Shown here: positions 21,958 through 30,623 of the stretch, one piece after another
Numbering within the stretch: position 1 is the stretch's first letter
Layout of the letters: every line of letters starts with the position of its first letter
Origin: an uncultured Collinsella sp.
GTDB lineage: Bacteria > Actinomycetota > Coriobacteriia > Coriobacteriales > Coriobacteriaceae
NCBI GenBank assembly: GCA_958418185.1
Contig: CATZEP010000003.1
Span: 1-64,000 of the forward strand
Direction of reading: 5' to 3'
DNA length: 64,000 nt
Translations under genes and position numbers: made by a program
Notes under the pieces: model-generated
Databases searched by the model: none
The model's input: only the letters and a program-made list of their open reading frames with translations
Told to the model about the DNA's origin: nothing

Positions 21958-22497
21958 CTACTCGGCAGCAGCCTCGGTCTCGACCTCGGCGGTCTCGGTC
22001 TCGGCGACCTCAGCGGTCTCCTCAACCTCAGCCTCGGCAGCGAGCTCCTCGGCGGTAACGCCGACGAGAACGACAACCTCGGCCTTGATCTCGCGGTACA
22101 GCGAGATAGCGACGGTGTGGGCACCGGCAACCTTGATGGGCTTACCGAGCTCAACGCGCTTGCGGTCGATGTCCATACCGAGCTGATCCTTGATGGCGTC
22201 AGCGATCATAGCGGCGGTAACGGAGCCAAAGAGGATGCCCTCGTCGCCAACCTTGACGTCAACGGTGACCTGCTTGCCCTCGAAGGCAGCCTTGGTCTCG
22301 TTGGCGGTAGCCAGACGGACGGCCTCGCGCTTGGCGATGTTGTTGCGACGCTCGTCGAGCTGCTTGAGGTTGCCCTTGGTGGCGGCAACAGCGAGCTTCT
22401 TGGGGAACAGGAAGTTCTCAGCGTAACCCTGAGCGACCTCTACGACGTCACCCTCGCCGCCCTTGCCCTTGATCTCATCGAGAAGAATAACCTTCAT
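21958..22497 (-). CDS. rplI: 50S ribosomal protein L9
   Basis: The 179-aa protein has the L9 N-terminal RNA-binding domain (MKVILLDEIKGKGGEGDVVEV, GYAENFLFPKKLA), the long connecting helix and the C-terminal domain. About 30 extra acidic residues at the C-terminus (from about 150, repeated ETAEVE units) are absent from typical ~150-aa L9. The gene directly follows rpsR with a 15-bp gap and precedes a strong terminator. Confidence 0.97.
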   Translation of the reverse strand: MKVILLDEIKGKGGEGDVVEVAQGYAENFLFPKKLAVAATKGNLKQLDERRNNIAKREAVRLATANETKAAFEGKQVTVDVKVGDEGILFGSVTAAMIADAIKDQLGMDIDRKRVELGKPIKVAGAHTVAISLYREIKAEVVVLVGVTAEELAAEAEVEETAEVAETETAEVETEAAAE

Positions 22498-22512
22498 GAT
22501 GCGTCTCCCTTC

Positions 22513-22779
22513 TTAGCCGCGGTCGCGGTTGCCACGAGAGGAAACCACGGGGACGGTGTACGGCAGGAGAGCCATCTCGCGGGCGCGCTTGATGGCGTTG
22601 GCGATGTCATGCTGATGCTGCGTGCAAGCGCCAGTGACGCGACGGGGCTTGATCTTGCCACGGTCGGTCATGTACTTACGGAGAAGCTGAGTGTCCTTAT
22701 AGTCGATGAACTCAGTGTTCTCCTTGCAGAACTGGCAGTACTTACGACGCGGCTGACGTGCAGAATAATCATTAGCCAT
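22513..22779 (-). CDS. rpsR: 30S ribosomal protein S18
   Basis: The 88-aa protein starts [20 protein letters not shown] and keeps the S18 core ([30 protein letters not shown]). Its CQFC pair suggests a retained zinc-binding-type CxxC. AAAGG precedes the ATG, and the upstream extension of the open frame is not conserved. It lies between ssb and rplI. Confidence 0.97.
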   Translation of the reverse strand: MANDYSARQPRRKYCQFCKENTEFIDYKDTQLLRKYMTDRGKIKPRRVTGACTQHQHDIANAIKRAREMALLPYTVPVVSSRGNRDRG

Positions 22780-22851
22780 GTCAAAATACCTTTCGTTTGG
22801 CAACTTCGGCGAGCCGAAGCCGCCTCTCACTCAAAAATAGGTGAACAACCC

Positions 22852-23304
22852 TTAGAACGGGATGTCCTCATCGTAGACGTCGACCGCGGGCGGCGTAGCC
22901 ACCGGTGCGGCAGGACGTGCTGTGGGCGCGGGAGCTGCGGGGGCGTAACCGCCCTGATCGTAGCCACTCTGGCCACCACGGGAGCTCATAAACTCGATCT
23001 CATCAACGATGACCTCAAGCTTGCTCCTGCGCTGACCGTCGCGCTCCCAAGAGCTGTAGCGCAGCTTGCCCTCGATCGCGACCTTGTTTCCCTTTGCCAG
23101 GAAACGGCTCACGGCCTCGGCGCGGGTGCCGAACATAGTGCAGTCGACAAAGTTGGGATAGTCCTCCCACTCGCCAGTCTGCGCGTTGCGGCGACGATCG
23201 TTCACGGCGACGCCAAAGGACAGAACCTGGGTTCCGCCGGCGGTGGCGCGCAGCTCGGGATCGCGGGTGAGGTTACCGGTGATGTTCACTCGATTGATGC
23301 TCAT
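22852..23304 (-). CDS. ssb: Single-stranded DNA-binding protein
   Basis: The 150-aa protein starts MSINRVNITGNLTRDPELR. An OB-fold fills residues 1-105. A Gly/Pro/Ala-rich linker follows, and the acidic tip YDEDIPF recruits partner proteins. It sits between rpsF and rpsR, the classic actinobacterial and firmicute arrangement. Confidence 0.97.
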   Translation of the reverse strand: MSINRVNITGNLTRDPELRATAGGTQVLSFGVAVNDRRRNAQTGEWEDYPNFVDCTMFGTRAEAVSRFLAKGNKVAIEGKLRYSSWERDGQRRSKLEVIVDEIEFMSSRGGQSGYDQGGYAPAAPAPTARPAAPVATPPAVDVYDEDIPF

Positions 23305-23352
23305 AACTCACTACTTCCTCTTGGGGCACAAGCCCAGTCCAAAACGACAGTC

Positions 23353-23646
23353 TTACTCCTGGTCGTCGCGACGGACGATCATGTGGCGGACCACAGCGTC
23401 GGTGATGCGCAGGACGCGATCAAGCTCGGCGATCTGGGTAGGATCTGCGTGGAAGTTGATGAGGGTGTAGTCACCATCGGTGAGGTCGTTGATCTCGTAG
23501 GCGAGCTTGCGCTTGCCCCACTCGTCAACGGAGTCGACCTTGCCAGCGCCCTCAGCGATCGTGGTATCGATACGCTTCATAACAGCGAGACGAGTCTCGG
23601 GGTCGAGCGACGGGTCAACAAAGAACAGCAGTTCATAAGCCTTCAT
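23353..23646 (-). CDS. rpsF: 30S ribosomal protein S6
   Basis: The 97-aa protein begins MKAYELLFFVDPSLDPETR. GAGGAGGTGACAAT before the ATG is a strong ribosome-binding site. S6 pairs with S18 in the small subunit. It is the first gene of the rpsF-ssb-rpsR-rplI block. A leader hairpin lies upstream. Confidence 0.97.
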   Translation of the reverse strand: MKAYELLFFVDPSLDPETRLAVMKRIDTTIAEGAGKVDSVDEWGKRKLAYEINDLTDGDYTLINFHADPTQIAELDRVLRITDAVVRHMIVRRDDQE

Positions 23647-23673
23647 ATTGTCACCTCCTCTGGGCAAATGTGG

Positions 23674-23700
23674 CTTCAGGTCGTGAAGGTGCGCCTGAAG
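23674..23700 (-). promoter_or_regulatory. Hairpin in the rpsF leader
   Basis: A 7-bp stem CTTCAGG / CCTGAAG with a 13-nt loop lies about 27 nt before the rpsF start codon on the minus strand. rpsF leaders in many bacteria carry an S6:S18-binding autoregulatory RNA. I cannot confirm the conserved motif here. Confidence 0.3.
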
Positions 23701-24108
23701 CAGGAAAAGACTTGGTAATAATATCTTTCAACCTCCTAGGCTGCAAGAATATGCAGCTACAACCTCATGACCTCCACATATGTCCATGCTTACACGGCTC
23801 TTCATGCGTATTCCAACCAAATGCTGACCAAGAACTTGACGGATTCGATAGCAAGATACGCCGCGGCGAGGACAACCCGAGCCAAACCGCAGGTCGCCGA
23901 TTGCAGGGTTGTGGTCGCAAAATGCATACCACCAGTTCGATCGATTGCCTCAAATTTTTTAAATTCGCTGCCACGTCATTCATGAATACCTATTTTGAAC
24001 AGAACATCGAGCGCGATCTGGCTGGTCAGGATGCTTTTTTAGCACTTATCTGACACATGCCGGATACAGGCGTGGAGCGAGCGGTTTAAAAAATGCCAAG
24101 TTTTCTGT
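23701..24108. other. Gene-poor intergenic stretch
   Basis: Between the rpsF leader and the tRNA-Ser promoter I see no convincing gene. Short open frames here lack Shine-Dalgarno sequences and recognisable domains. The rpsF promoter is presumably inside. A TTGTCC and TATCTT pair with suitable spacing occurs on the minus strand near 23855-23885 but is weak. Confidence 0.4.
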
Positions 24109-24136
24109 TTGCACTTTTCGATTCCTCGTGTATACT
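24109..24136 (+). promoter_or_regulatory. Promoter of tRNA-Ser(GGA)
   Basis: TTGCAC (24109-24114) and TATACT (24131-24136) are separated by 16 nt, with the tRNA beginning about 17 nt later. Confidence 0.65.
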
Positions 24137-24152
24137 GACTTTCGCATTTAAC

Positions 24153-24243
24153 GGAGAGTTGTCCGAGTGGCCGAAGGAGCACGATTGGAAATCGTGTAGG
24201 CGTCAAAAGCGTCTCCAGGGTTCAAATCCCTGACTCTCCGCCA
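24153..24243 (+). tRNA. tRNA-Ser(GGA)
   Basis: The 7-bp acceptor stem GGAGAGT / ACTCTCC, anticodon loop TTGGAAA, a long variable arm typical of tRNA-Ser, the T loop GTTCAAATC and encoded CCA are all visible. Confidence 0.97.
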
Positions 24244-24252
24244 GTTAATTCC

Positions 24253-24282
24253 AAAGCAGGCCTTAGTGCCTGCTTTGTTTTT
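24253..24282 (+). terminator. Terminator after tRNA-Ser(GGA)
   Basis: AAAGCAGG / CCTGCTTT stem followed by GTTTTT. Confidence 0.8.
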
Positions 24283-24291
24283 ACCCCACGC

Positions 24292-24382
24292 GGAGGGGTG
24301 GCAGAGTGGTTGAATGCGGCGGTCTCGAAAACCGTTTGGCCTGTATAAGGTCACGAGGGTTCGAATCCCTCCTCCTCCGCCA
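24292..24382 (+). tRNA. tRNA-Ser(CGA)
   Basis: The acceptor stem GGAGGGG pairs with CTCCTCC through one G-U pair. The anticodon loop is CTCGAAA. A long variable arm, T loop GTTCGAATC and encoded CCA are present. It lies 48 nt downstream of tRNA-Ser(GGA), beyond a terminator. Confidence 0.97.
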
Positions 24383-24393
24383 TTTTGGTTGAG

Positions 24394-24424
24394 AAAGCTC
24401 CCAGTATTGGGGGCTTTTTTGTTT
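24394..24424 (+). terminator. Terminator after tRNA-Ser(CGA)
   Basis: AAAGCTCCC pairs with GGGGGCTTT (one G-U) and runs into TTTTTTG. Confidence 0.8.
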
Positions 24425-24446
24425 TGAGTCCTTAACAAGCAAATAC

Positions 24447-24586
24447 GGCGGAGGAGGAGGGATTCGAACCCGCCAGGGCGCGGAGCGTAAAGAAAACGCG
24501 CCAGCGGCGCGTTTTTAGCGCAGTGCGGTCGGCTTAAGCCGACCGGATAAATTTTGAGCTCTGCTCAAAATTTAGACATCCCTCCT
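24447..24586. repeat. tRNA-associated palindromic repeat, copy A
   Basis: The segment opens with a 25-nt inverted copy of the 3' end of the adjacent tRNA-Ser(CGA) (24447-24471). A core at 24464-24500 is shared with copy B near 61.8 kb (about 34 of 37 positions). Then come three stacked hairpins: AAAACGCGCC/GGCGCGTTTT (24493-24515), a 20-bp perfect palindrome (24526-24545) and AAATTTTGAGC/GCTCAAAATTT (24549-24573). It closes with GACATCCC and a 9-nt direct match to the tRNA end (24578-24586). No gene lies here. Nothing else stands out up to 24718. Confidence 0.6.
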
Positions 24587-24718
24587 ATTCAACCACGCCC
24601 CCATCGCATTCAGCATCAACCCAGTCCCGACCGTTTGCCGAGCAATAGGGTCGCAATCGTCGCCGAACATGTACTATGTACGGGCATTGTCCAAACCCGT
24701 AACCCAAAGGACCCCATC

Positions 24719-25408
24719 TTGCCCGTCGTCGCCGCTATGACCGTTACCCCACATGCCTCGGATGCCATGGTCGCCATCCCCTTTTGGCTCGAGATGTTCG
24801 CCGTTGTCGCTGCATCGATCTCGGGTGTGTTGGTTGCGCGCGAGCACAAGCTCGACCTGGTGGGCGCCGTCGCGCTCGCCGTGGTTTGCGGCCTAGGCGG
24901 CGGTCTTTTGCGCGACATGACACTCCAGGTCGGCAACGTCTACATCCTCAACCAGCCAATGGCGCTGCCGCTTTCCATTGCCACGGCAGCCATCATCTAT
25001 ATCTTTCCGGCAATCGTCGACAAGCCCGAAAAACTCATTCCCCTGCTCGACATCATCTCAGTCGGCATCTATGCGGCAACCGGCGCGGACAAGGCGCTGG
25101 TCTACGGATTTGCACCCGCCGTATGCGTCATGATGGGCTTTTTCACCGCGGTGGGCGGCGGCATGCTGCGCGACGGTTTTATGGGTGTGGTTCCGGGCAT
25201 CTTCCAACGTACTAACTTTTATGCCATCGCCGCCATCGCCGGATCGACAAGCTATGTGTGTCTCGTTATGAGCGGCATCGTGAGCAATGTCGCCGCGCTG
25301 GTCGTATGCGTTGTCGTGACCATGGGTCTGCGCTGGCTCTCACTGCGCTTTGACATCAAAAGCCCCACCGAAGAAGACATCGCGCGCTTCTTGCATCGCA
25401 AAAAGTAG
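24719..25408 (+). CDS. TRIC/UPF0126-family membrane protein
   Basis: The 229-aa integral membrane protein carries the duplicated UPF0126/TRIC unit. Each repeat holds a GGG-L-RD signature, seen as GLGGGLLRDMTLQ and VGGGMLRDGFMG, within about seven hydrophobic helices. Related bacterial and archaeal TRIC proteins are trimeric cation channels, and some UPF0126 members transport glycine. A TTG at 24719 has AAAGGA 7 nt upstream. The ATG at 24737 is the alternative start. The longer open frame upstream runs into the tRNA-associated repeat and is not used. Confidence 0.85.
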   Translation: MPVVAAMTVTPHASDAMVAIPFWLEMFAVVAASISGVLVAREHKLDLVGAVALAVVCGLGGGLLRDMTLQVGNVYILNQPMALPLSIATAAIIYIFPAIVDKPEKLIPLLDIISVGIYAATGADKALVYGFAPAVCVMMGFFTAVGGGMLRDGFMGVVPGIFQRTNFYAIAAIAGSTSYVCLVMSGIVSNVAALVVCVVVTMGLRWLSLRFDIKSPTEEDIARFLHRKK

Positions 25409-25514
25409 ACAGCACGGCACGATCCTTCGAAATGCAACCGAGAGGTTCTTTTAGAGCGCCCGCGCGTTGGGTACCCTGTTAGATACATGTCGAGTATCTA
25501 ACGAAGGATTCACT

Positions 25515-26660
25515 ATGCCCTGCAACCTAGCACCGTCGACCCAGCGCCGTAAAGCGCAGGCCCGCATCGTCCTCCTATTTGCACTGATTGCGCTTGCGCT
25601 GACCATATTTCCCACGGCGTCGTTCGCCGGCACAGACACCGCGGGCAACGTACTCGCAACCGAAGCTGACTCAAATCCGTCTGGCGCCGAGGGCGACCTG
25701 TACTGGGCCGGCCAAAACCTTAACCTGGACGACGCCTCTATCGACCGCGATATTATCGCGGCGGGCGACAGCCTATCGATTCGCGACTGCACCGTAGGCG
25801 GAGCCGTTCGCCTGGCGGCACGCACCATCGATATCTCCAAAACCGCAATCGATGGCAGCATGACGGTAGCCGGTCAGCATGTCGTGCTCAACACCGGTAG
25901 CACCGCCAACTGTTTTTACGCGATGGGTGAGACAGTTGCCCTACGCGGGTCTGCCAAGTCGGCAGCGCTCGCGGGCAGTACGGTAACCATCGACGGCACC
26001 GTCGATGGCGATGTCGAGGTCTGGGCTGACAAACTCATCCTGGGCAAAAACGCCCGCGTCACTGGCACGGTGAACGCCCACATCTCCGAGGATCCCGAGC
26101 GGGCCGATGGCGCTCGGGTCGGAGCCCTCAAGATCGACCGCACCGAGAACGAGGACGCCTCAACGATTAACGACACCATCGGCGGCATCGTCGCCGCGGC
26201 GCTTTCCACCTGCTTTGTCGCAATCCTCCTCGAGCTCGTCTTTCCGCGCGCGACCGCCAGCGCCGCCGGCATGCTCCGCCGGCGTCCCACCCCGCTGTGG
26301 GTGAGCGGTCTTCTGGGCACGGTGGCCGCCATTCCCGCCGTCCTGTTGCTCATCATCTCGATTGCAGGTCTGCCGCTCGCCGGAGCCCTCATGTGTGCCG
26401 CGATCGGCATCGCTCTGGTCTCGGCGGCATTTACGGGCACCGCGATCGCACGCATGCTCGGACACAGCCAGAACCGCTACGCCATGGCCGCCGTGGGCGG
26501 TATCGCGGCGGGCGCGCTCACGGCACTTCCCCTTATGGGCAGCTTTGTCAGCGGCGTAGCCTTCGTCTTTACGCTCGGCTACGTCATCCAGATCATCTGG
26601 CGCAACGCCCGCCTCAAGCCGCAGCAGGCCGCCAACACCCCGGGCCTTCCCTCCGCCTAA
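25515..26660 (+). CDS. Bactofilin-like (polymer-forming domain) membrane protein
   Basis: The 381-aa protein has an N-terminal signal or anchor (IVLLFALIALALTIFPTASFA). A beta-helical stretch (about 45-185) of short repeats such as DGSMTVAGQHV and VTIDGTVDGDVEVWADKL resembles polymer-forming/bactofilin domains. Four to five hydrophobic helices lie in the C-terminal half (about 205-370). The combination suggests an envelope scaffold or a membrane-anchored polymerising protein. The function is unknown. AAGGAT precedes the ATG. It stands alone, downstream of the TRIC gene and convergent with typA. Confidence 0.75.
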   Translation: MPCNLAPSTQRRKAQARIVLLFALIALALTIFPTASFAGTDTAGNVLATEADSNPSGAEGDLYWAGQNLNLDDASIDRDIIAAGDSLSIRDCTVGGAVRLAARTIDISKTAIDGSMTVAGQHVVLNTGSTANCFYAMGETVALRGSAKSAALAGSTVTIDGTVDGDVEVWADKLILGKNARVTGTVNAHISEDPERADGARVGALKIDRTENEDASTINDTIGGIVAAALSTCFVAILLELVFPRATASAAGMLRRRPTPLWVSGLLGTVAAIPAVLLLIISIAGLPLAGALMCAAIGIALVSAAFTGTAIARMLGHSQNRYAMAAVGGIAAGALTALPLMGSFVSGVAFVFTLGYVIQIIWRNARLKPQQAANTPGLPSA

Positions 26661-26667
26661 CCGCCAA

Positions 26668-26700
26668 CCACCGCAAAGGGGCCAGGCACCTTTGCGGTGG
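26668..26700 (+). terminator. Hairpin after the bactofilin-like gene
   Basis: A 12-bp perfect stem CCACCGCAAAGG / CCTTTGCGGTGG lies 8 bp past the stop codon, without a good T-run. Confidence 0.5.
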
Positions 26701-26727
26701 TACAGACCAACTCAATCCCCGTGCACC

Positions 26728-26763
26728 AAAAAGGGCACCGACCGCGATGGTCGGCGCCCTTTC
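26728..26763 (-). terminator. Terminator of typA
   Basis: A GGGC-GACC/GGTC-GCCC stem is followed on the minus strand by TTTTT, about 27 bp beyond the typA stop. Confidence 0.8.
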
Positions 26764-26789
26764 TTGTTAGTCGCTATAAAGCTCAGCGC

Positions 26790-28628
26790 TTATTTGTTGA
26801 CCTGACCGGCGCGGACGGCGGCCTTCTTGCGGTCGGTGGCATTGAGCAGACGCTTGCGCAGGCGAATGTTCTTGGGAGTGATCTCCACTAGCTCGTCGTC
26901 GGCGATGTACTCCAGCGCCTCCTCCAGCGAGAAGGTACGGGGCGGCACCAGCTGGACGGAGATATCGGAGGTCGAGGAGCGCTGGTTGCCCAGGTTCTTG
27001 GTACGAGCGATGTTGACGACCATGTCGCCTGCCTTGCTGCGCTCGCCCACGATCATGCCCTCGTAGCACTCGGTGCCCGGCTCAACGAACAGCTGGCCGC
27101 GCTCCTGCAGCGTACCCAGAGCGTAGGCAACGGCCTTCTCGGTGGTCATGGAGATCATGGCGCCGTTCTGGCGGTTGCCGATCTCGCCGGCATAGGGACC
27201 GTACTCCAGGAAGGTGTGGTAGAACACGCCCTCGCCGTGGGTGACGTTCATGATGCGGTTCTTAAGACCCATGATGCCGCGGGTCGGGATCTTAAACTCG
27301 AGGTGCGTCACGATGCCCGAGGTATCCATGCTCGTCATGATGCCGCCGGAGGTGCCGAAGACCTCAACGACCTTGCCCGAATACTCGTCCGGGCACTCGA
27401 CGACGGCCTGCTCGACGGGCTCCATCTTGTTGCCGTTCTCGTCCTTCTTAAACAGAACGCGGGGACGACCGACCTGGAACTCAAAGCCCTCGCGGCGCAT
27501 GGACTCCATCAGGACGGACAGGTGCAGAATGCCGCGGCCCGAGACCTCGACGCCGCTCTTGTCCTCGAGCTCCTCGATCTTCATGGTCACGTTGTTCTCG
27601 GCCTCGTTGAACAGACGCTCCTTGAGCTGACGGGCGCCCACGATGTCGCCGTCACGACCGACGAGCGGGGAGGTCGAGGCCTCAAAGACGATGGACAGGG
27701 TCGGCGGGTCGATCTCGATGGGCTCGAGCTCAACGGGGTTCTCGGGATCGGTGTAGACATCGCCGATATCGGTGCGGTCGATGCCAACAACGGCGGCAAT
27801 GTCGCCTGCGCCGACTTCCTGGCACTCGGTGCGGCCCAGGTAGTCGAAGGTAAAGAGCTGCTTGACGGTAGCGGTGGCGCTGGAGCCGTCGTTCTTGACG
27901 ACCAGAATCTGGTCGCCCTGGTGAATAGCGCCGGAGTACACGCGACCGATGCCGATGCGGCCAACGAAGTTAGAGTGGTCGATAGTCACGCACTGCATGG
28001 CCAGCGGGGCGTTCTCGTCAACCTCGGGCGCAGGCATGTCGTCGATGATCATATCGAGCAGCGGATACATGTCCATGTTGCCGTCGTTGGGGTCAAGGCG
28101 GGCAAAGCCGTTCATGGCGCTGGCGTAGACTACGTGCTCCATGGCGAACTCAAGCTGGTCGTCGGTGGCGCCCAGGTCGGCCATGAGGTCCAGGCAGTCG
28201 TTGTAGGCCTTCTCGGGGTTGGCGCCCGGACGGTCGATCTTGTTGATGACGATCATGATCTTGAGGCCGGTGTCGATAGCGTGACGCAGCACGAAACGGG
28301 TCTGGGGCATGGGGCCCTCAAAAGCGTCGACCAGCAGCAGGGCGCCGTCGGCCATACGCAGCACGCGCTCGACCTCGCCGCCAAAGTCGGCGTGGCCCGG
28401 GGTGTCGATGACGTTAATCTTAACGTCCTTGTACTCGATAGAGATGTTCTTGGCGAGAATCGTAATGCCGCGCTCGCGCTCCTGGTCGTTAGAATCCAAG
28501 ACGCGGTCCTCGACCTGCTGGTTGGCACGGAAGGCGTCCGTGGCACGCAGGAGCTTGTCGACCATCGTCGTCTTGCCGTGGTCGACGTGAGCGATGATGG
28601 CGATGTTCCTCAGATTGTCTACGCGCAT
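26790..28628 (-). CDS. typA: Translational GTPase TypA/BipA
   Basis: The 612-aa GTPase has G1 AHVDHGKTT (13-21), G3 DTPGH (75-79) and G4 NKID (129-132), then EF-G-like domains II, III and V and the TypA-specific C-terminal domain. It acts on the ribosome in assembly and stress adaptation. Length matches the family. A typical terminator follows, and a hypothetical gene lies 117 bp upstream. Confidence 0.97.
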   Translation of the reverse strand: MRVDNLRNIAIIAHVDHGKTTMVDKLLRATDAFRANQQVEDRVLDSNDQERERGITILAKNISIEYKDVKINVIDTPGHADFGGEVERVLRMADGALLLVDAFEGPMPQTRFVLRHAIDTGLKIMIVINKIDRPGANPEKAYNDCLDLMADLGATDDQLEFAMEHVVYASAMNGFARLDPNDGNMDMYPLLDMIIDDMPAPEVDENAPLAMQCVTIDHSNFVGRIGIGRVYSGAIHQGDQILVVKNDGSSATATVKQLFTFDYLGRTECQEVGAGDIAAVVGIDRTDIGDVYTDPENPVELEPIEIDPPTLSIVFEASTSPLVGRDGDIVGARQLKERLFNEAENNVTMKIEELEDKSGVEVSGRGILHLSVLMESMRREGFEFQVGRPRVLFKKDENGNKMEPVEQAVVECPDEYSGKVVEVFGTSGGIMTSMDTSGIVTHLEFKIPTRGIMGLKNRIMNVTHGEGVFYHTFLEYGPYAGEIGNRQNGAMISMTTEKAVAYALGTLQERGQLFVEPGTECYEGMIVGERSKAGDMVVNIARTKNLGNQRSSTSDISVQLVPPRTFSLEEALEYIADDELVEITPKNIRLRKRLLNATDRKKAAVRAGQVNK

Positions 28629-28745
28629 GTAGTTCCCCTATCTTCTATCTATATACAACCGGCACGCGTATGCGACCCGCCCAGCAACACAACGCTCGGC
28701 GGGAATAATGAGCCTTTTACCGAAAACTCGTTTATTTTAGCGATT

Positions 28746-29195
28746 TTAGATAAGAGGGGTTTCCTCGCCTGCAGGTTCAGGGTCGCTCCACATAAAACCA
28801 TCGCCGGCGCCCACACCCTCGTACAGTACGTATGCCGAAAAGCCGCTCTCGAGCGTCGTCTCAAAGAAACTCACGAGCAGGGCGTCATGGTAGCCGCCAT
28901 CGATCTCGACACAACCGGTGTAGCCGATGGCGTAACGGGCGATACGACCCAGGCCCTCGTCCTTAAGGCCCATCTTATGCTCGGAGATAAAGTTGGTGGC
29001 AGCCTCGAGGCATGCCTCCTCGCCGTCCTCGTCGAGTGCCGCCAGATAACGGTTGGACGCGGCGTCCTCGATCGCAACGACAACGCCGGGGTTCTCACCA
29101 GCGGCAAGATCGTCTAAAAATGCCCCGATAAGGTCGCACACCATGGCGTCGAGCTCGGCGGAGACGTTTCCGGCGTCCTGCATATCCTGTGCCAT
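28746..29195 (-). CDS. Conserved hypothetical acidic protein
   Basis: The 149-aa soluble acidic protein starts MAQDMQDAGNVSAELDAMV. No signal peptide, membrane segment or known motif is visible. GGAAGG precedes the ATG. It is 30 bp downstream of a small membrane-protein gene on the same strand and upstream of typA, so it may be part of that transcript. I do not recognise the family. Confidence 0.65.
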   Translation of the reverse strand: MAQDMQDAGNVSAELDAMVCDLIGAFLDDLAAGENPGVVVAIEDAASNRYLAALDEDGEEACLEAATNFISEHKMGLKDEGLGRIARYAIGYTGCVEIDGGYHDALLVSFFETTLESGFSAYVLYEGVGAGDGFMWSDPEPAGEETPLI

Positions 29196-29225
29196 TTTTT
29201 GACCTTCCCATCGAGTCCGGCGTCG

Positions 29226-29615
29226 TTACATCTCTTGTGCCTCGGCAGCGATCTTGGCGGCGGCGTCGCGGGCACGCATCATATCGGCCGCGCGCTTATC
29301 GAGTACCTTGATCTGGTTGGTCAGCATCACGGCATCGACCACGCCCCAGATGACCAAGCCCGTCGAAATCGAAAACCCAAGCGCACCAACTGTACCACGA
29401 AGGCGCGAGGAGATTGCCGCGACAAGTGCGGAGACGGCAACCATCTTGATAAAGGAGGCACGGCGCTCGCGAAGCGTACGGGCCTGCGTCACGTAGGCGA
29501 TGCGCGCGGCCTCGGACGCCTCCGAGCGCATCTGGGCCTCGCGGGCAATGGCGGCGACCTCGGCCGAGACGCCACGCTCCATCAGTGCAAACTCCGTCTC
29601 ATGGCTACCCGTCAT
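29226..29615 (-). CDS. Small membrane protein of unknown function
   Basis: The 129-aa protein has an N-terminal helical region rich in Ala, Glu and Arg, two probable membrane segments (about 57-70 and 78-100, with GALGFSISTGLVIWGVVDAVML), and a charged helical C-terminus. The ATG abuts the stop codon of the upstream bifunctional-nuclease gene (TAA then ATG), so translation is likely coupled. No known domain. Confidence 0.65.
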   Translation of the reverse strand: MTGSHETEFALMERGVSAEVAAIAREAQMRSEASEAARIAYVTQARTLRERRASFIKMVAVSALVAAISSRLRGTVGALGFSISTGLVIWGVVDAVMLTNQIKVLDKRAADMMRARDAAAKIAAEAQEM

Positions 29616-30116
29616 TTAAAAATCATCGGGCGAGAGCGTATGGACGAACTCGTCGAACTTCTCAAATTCCTGCTCGTCATCGATTTCCCCGGCAACCGGA
29701 GAGACGGTCCCCAGGCGGTTCATGATGTCATCCTCCACAAACATGGGGGCATTGCTGCGCACGGCGAGGGCGATGGCGTCACTCGGACGGGCGTCGATGC
29801 CGCGCTCGCTGCCGTCGGCCAAAACAACGACCGTCGCGTAAAACACGGGCGGTTCGGCACGGACAATCTCAATACGCTCGAGTTTTGCATCCAGAGCATC
29901 AAGCGTATCGAGCAGCAGGTCATGGGCAATCGGGCGCTCGGCATGGCCGCTGTCGATACCGCGGCTAATAGCCGCAGCCTCAAACGAACCAGTTTGGATA
30001 GAAAGGGAGCGCAGCGGCGCAGGGGAGTCCGATTTGCTGCAGCGCTCGCGAAGTACGATAAGCGATGGCACGGGACCGGCGGCCATGACGATGGTCTCTA
30101 TGTCGACACGAACCAT
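29616..30116 (-). CDS. Bifunctional nuclease family (DUF151) protein
   Basis: The 166-aa protein shows the BFN/DUF151 hallmark region AERPIAHDLLLDTLDALDAKLERI and the core GIDARPSDAIALAVRSNAPMFVEDDIM. Family members have been reported with RNase/DNase activity in plants and are widespread in actinobacteria. The bacterial role is unclear. The ATG at 30116 is chosen because GGAGGTGTTCC precedes it. It is directly coupled to the next small membrane protein. Confidence 0.9.
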   Translation of the reverse strand: MVRVDIETIVMAAGPVPSLIVLRERCSKSDSPAPLRSLSIQTGSFEAAAISRGIDSGHAERPIAHDLLLDTLDALDAKLERIEIVRAEPPVFYATVVVLADGSERGIDARPSDAIALAVRSNAPMFVEDDIMNRLGTVSPVAGEIDDEQEFEKFDEFVHTLSPDDF

Positions 30117-30236
30117 GGAACACCTCCGGTACGTAGCGGTTAACACGCGGCACCTCCGCCGCATTGAATAGCTATACTACCCAATCTTTCGCACAGCACA
30201 CAAAACCAAAATGAGTTTTATAACACACAAGAAAAA

Positions 30237-30261
30237 AGCCCCGAGGCCATGCCTCGAGGCT
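30237..30261 (-). terminator. Terminator of the tRNA-Ala/Ile transcript
   Basis: AGCC-CGAGGC pairs with GCCTCG-GGCT and is followed on the minus strand by TTTTTTC. It lies just after the last tRNA. Confidence 0.8.
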
Positions 30262-30275
30262 CTTCACAGTTTTGA

Positions 30276-30352
30276 TGGTGGACCTGACAAGATTCGAACT
30301 TGTGACCTCCCGGTTATCAGCCGGACGCTCTAACCAACTGAGCTACAGGTCC
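30276..30352 (-). tRNA. tRNA-Ile(GAT), copy 1
   Basis: Acceptor GGACCTG / CAGGTCC, anticodon GAT, and encoded CCA are visible. The sequence is identical to the copy at 30500-30576. Confidence 0.97.
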
Positions 30353-30356
30353 ATCA

Positions 30357-30432
30357 TGGTGGAGGTTAGGGGGATCGAACCCCTGACCTCAGGCTTGCAA
30401 AGCCCGCGCTCTCCCAGCTGAGCTAAACCCCC
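30357..30432 (-). tRNA. tRNA-Ala(TGC)
   Basis: Acceptor GGGGGTT / AACCTCC, anticodon loop TTTGCAA, T loop GTTCGATC and encoded CCA. It lies 4 nt from tRNA-Ile copy 1 and is transcribed with it. Confidence 0.97.
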
Positions 30433-30446
30433 ACGGAGACAGTAAT

Positions 30447-30485
30447 AAACACCCCAGCGGCGACTCGGCTCTCGCTGGGGTGTTT
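30447..30485 (-). terminator. Terminator between tRNA-Ile copy 2 and tRNA-Ala
   Basis: A 13-bp stem AAACACCCCAGCG / CGCTGGGGTGTTT lies just after tRNA-Ile copy 2. It has T residues on both strands, so it may act bidirectionally. Confidence 0.65.
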
Positions 30486-30499
30486 ATTGCGAAAGAAAG

Positions 30500-30576
30500 T
30501 GGTGGACCTGACAAGATTCGAACTTGTGACCTCCCGGTTATCAGCCGGACGCTCTAACCAACTGAGCTACAGGTCC
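30500..30576 (-). tRNA. tRNA-Ile(GAT), copy 2
   Basis: It is a perfect duplicate of the 77-nt tRNA-Ile at 30276, with encoded CCA. Flanks differ outside the tRNA. Confidence 0.97.
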
Positions 30577-30623
30577 ATCGCGCAAGGGATATATTAGACG
30601 AGTCGTTACGCGCGCGTCAACAA

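Noticed and set aside
23765..24053. Possible small genes upstream of rpsF
   Set aside because: No Shine-Dalgarno at the starts, no known domain, and open frames occur on both strands.
27216..29117. A 633-codon plus-strand open frame
   Set aside because: It is antisense to typA and the next gene, with no recognisable domain.
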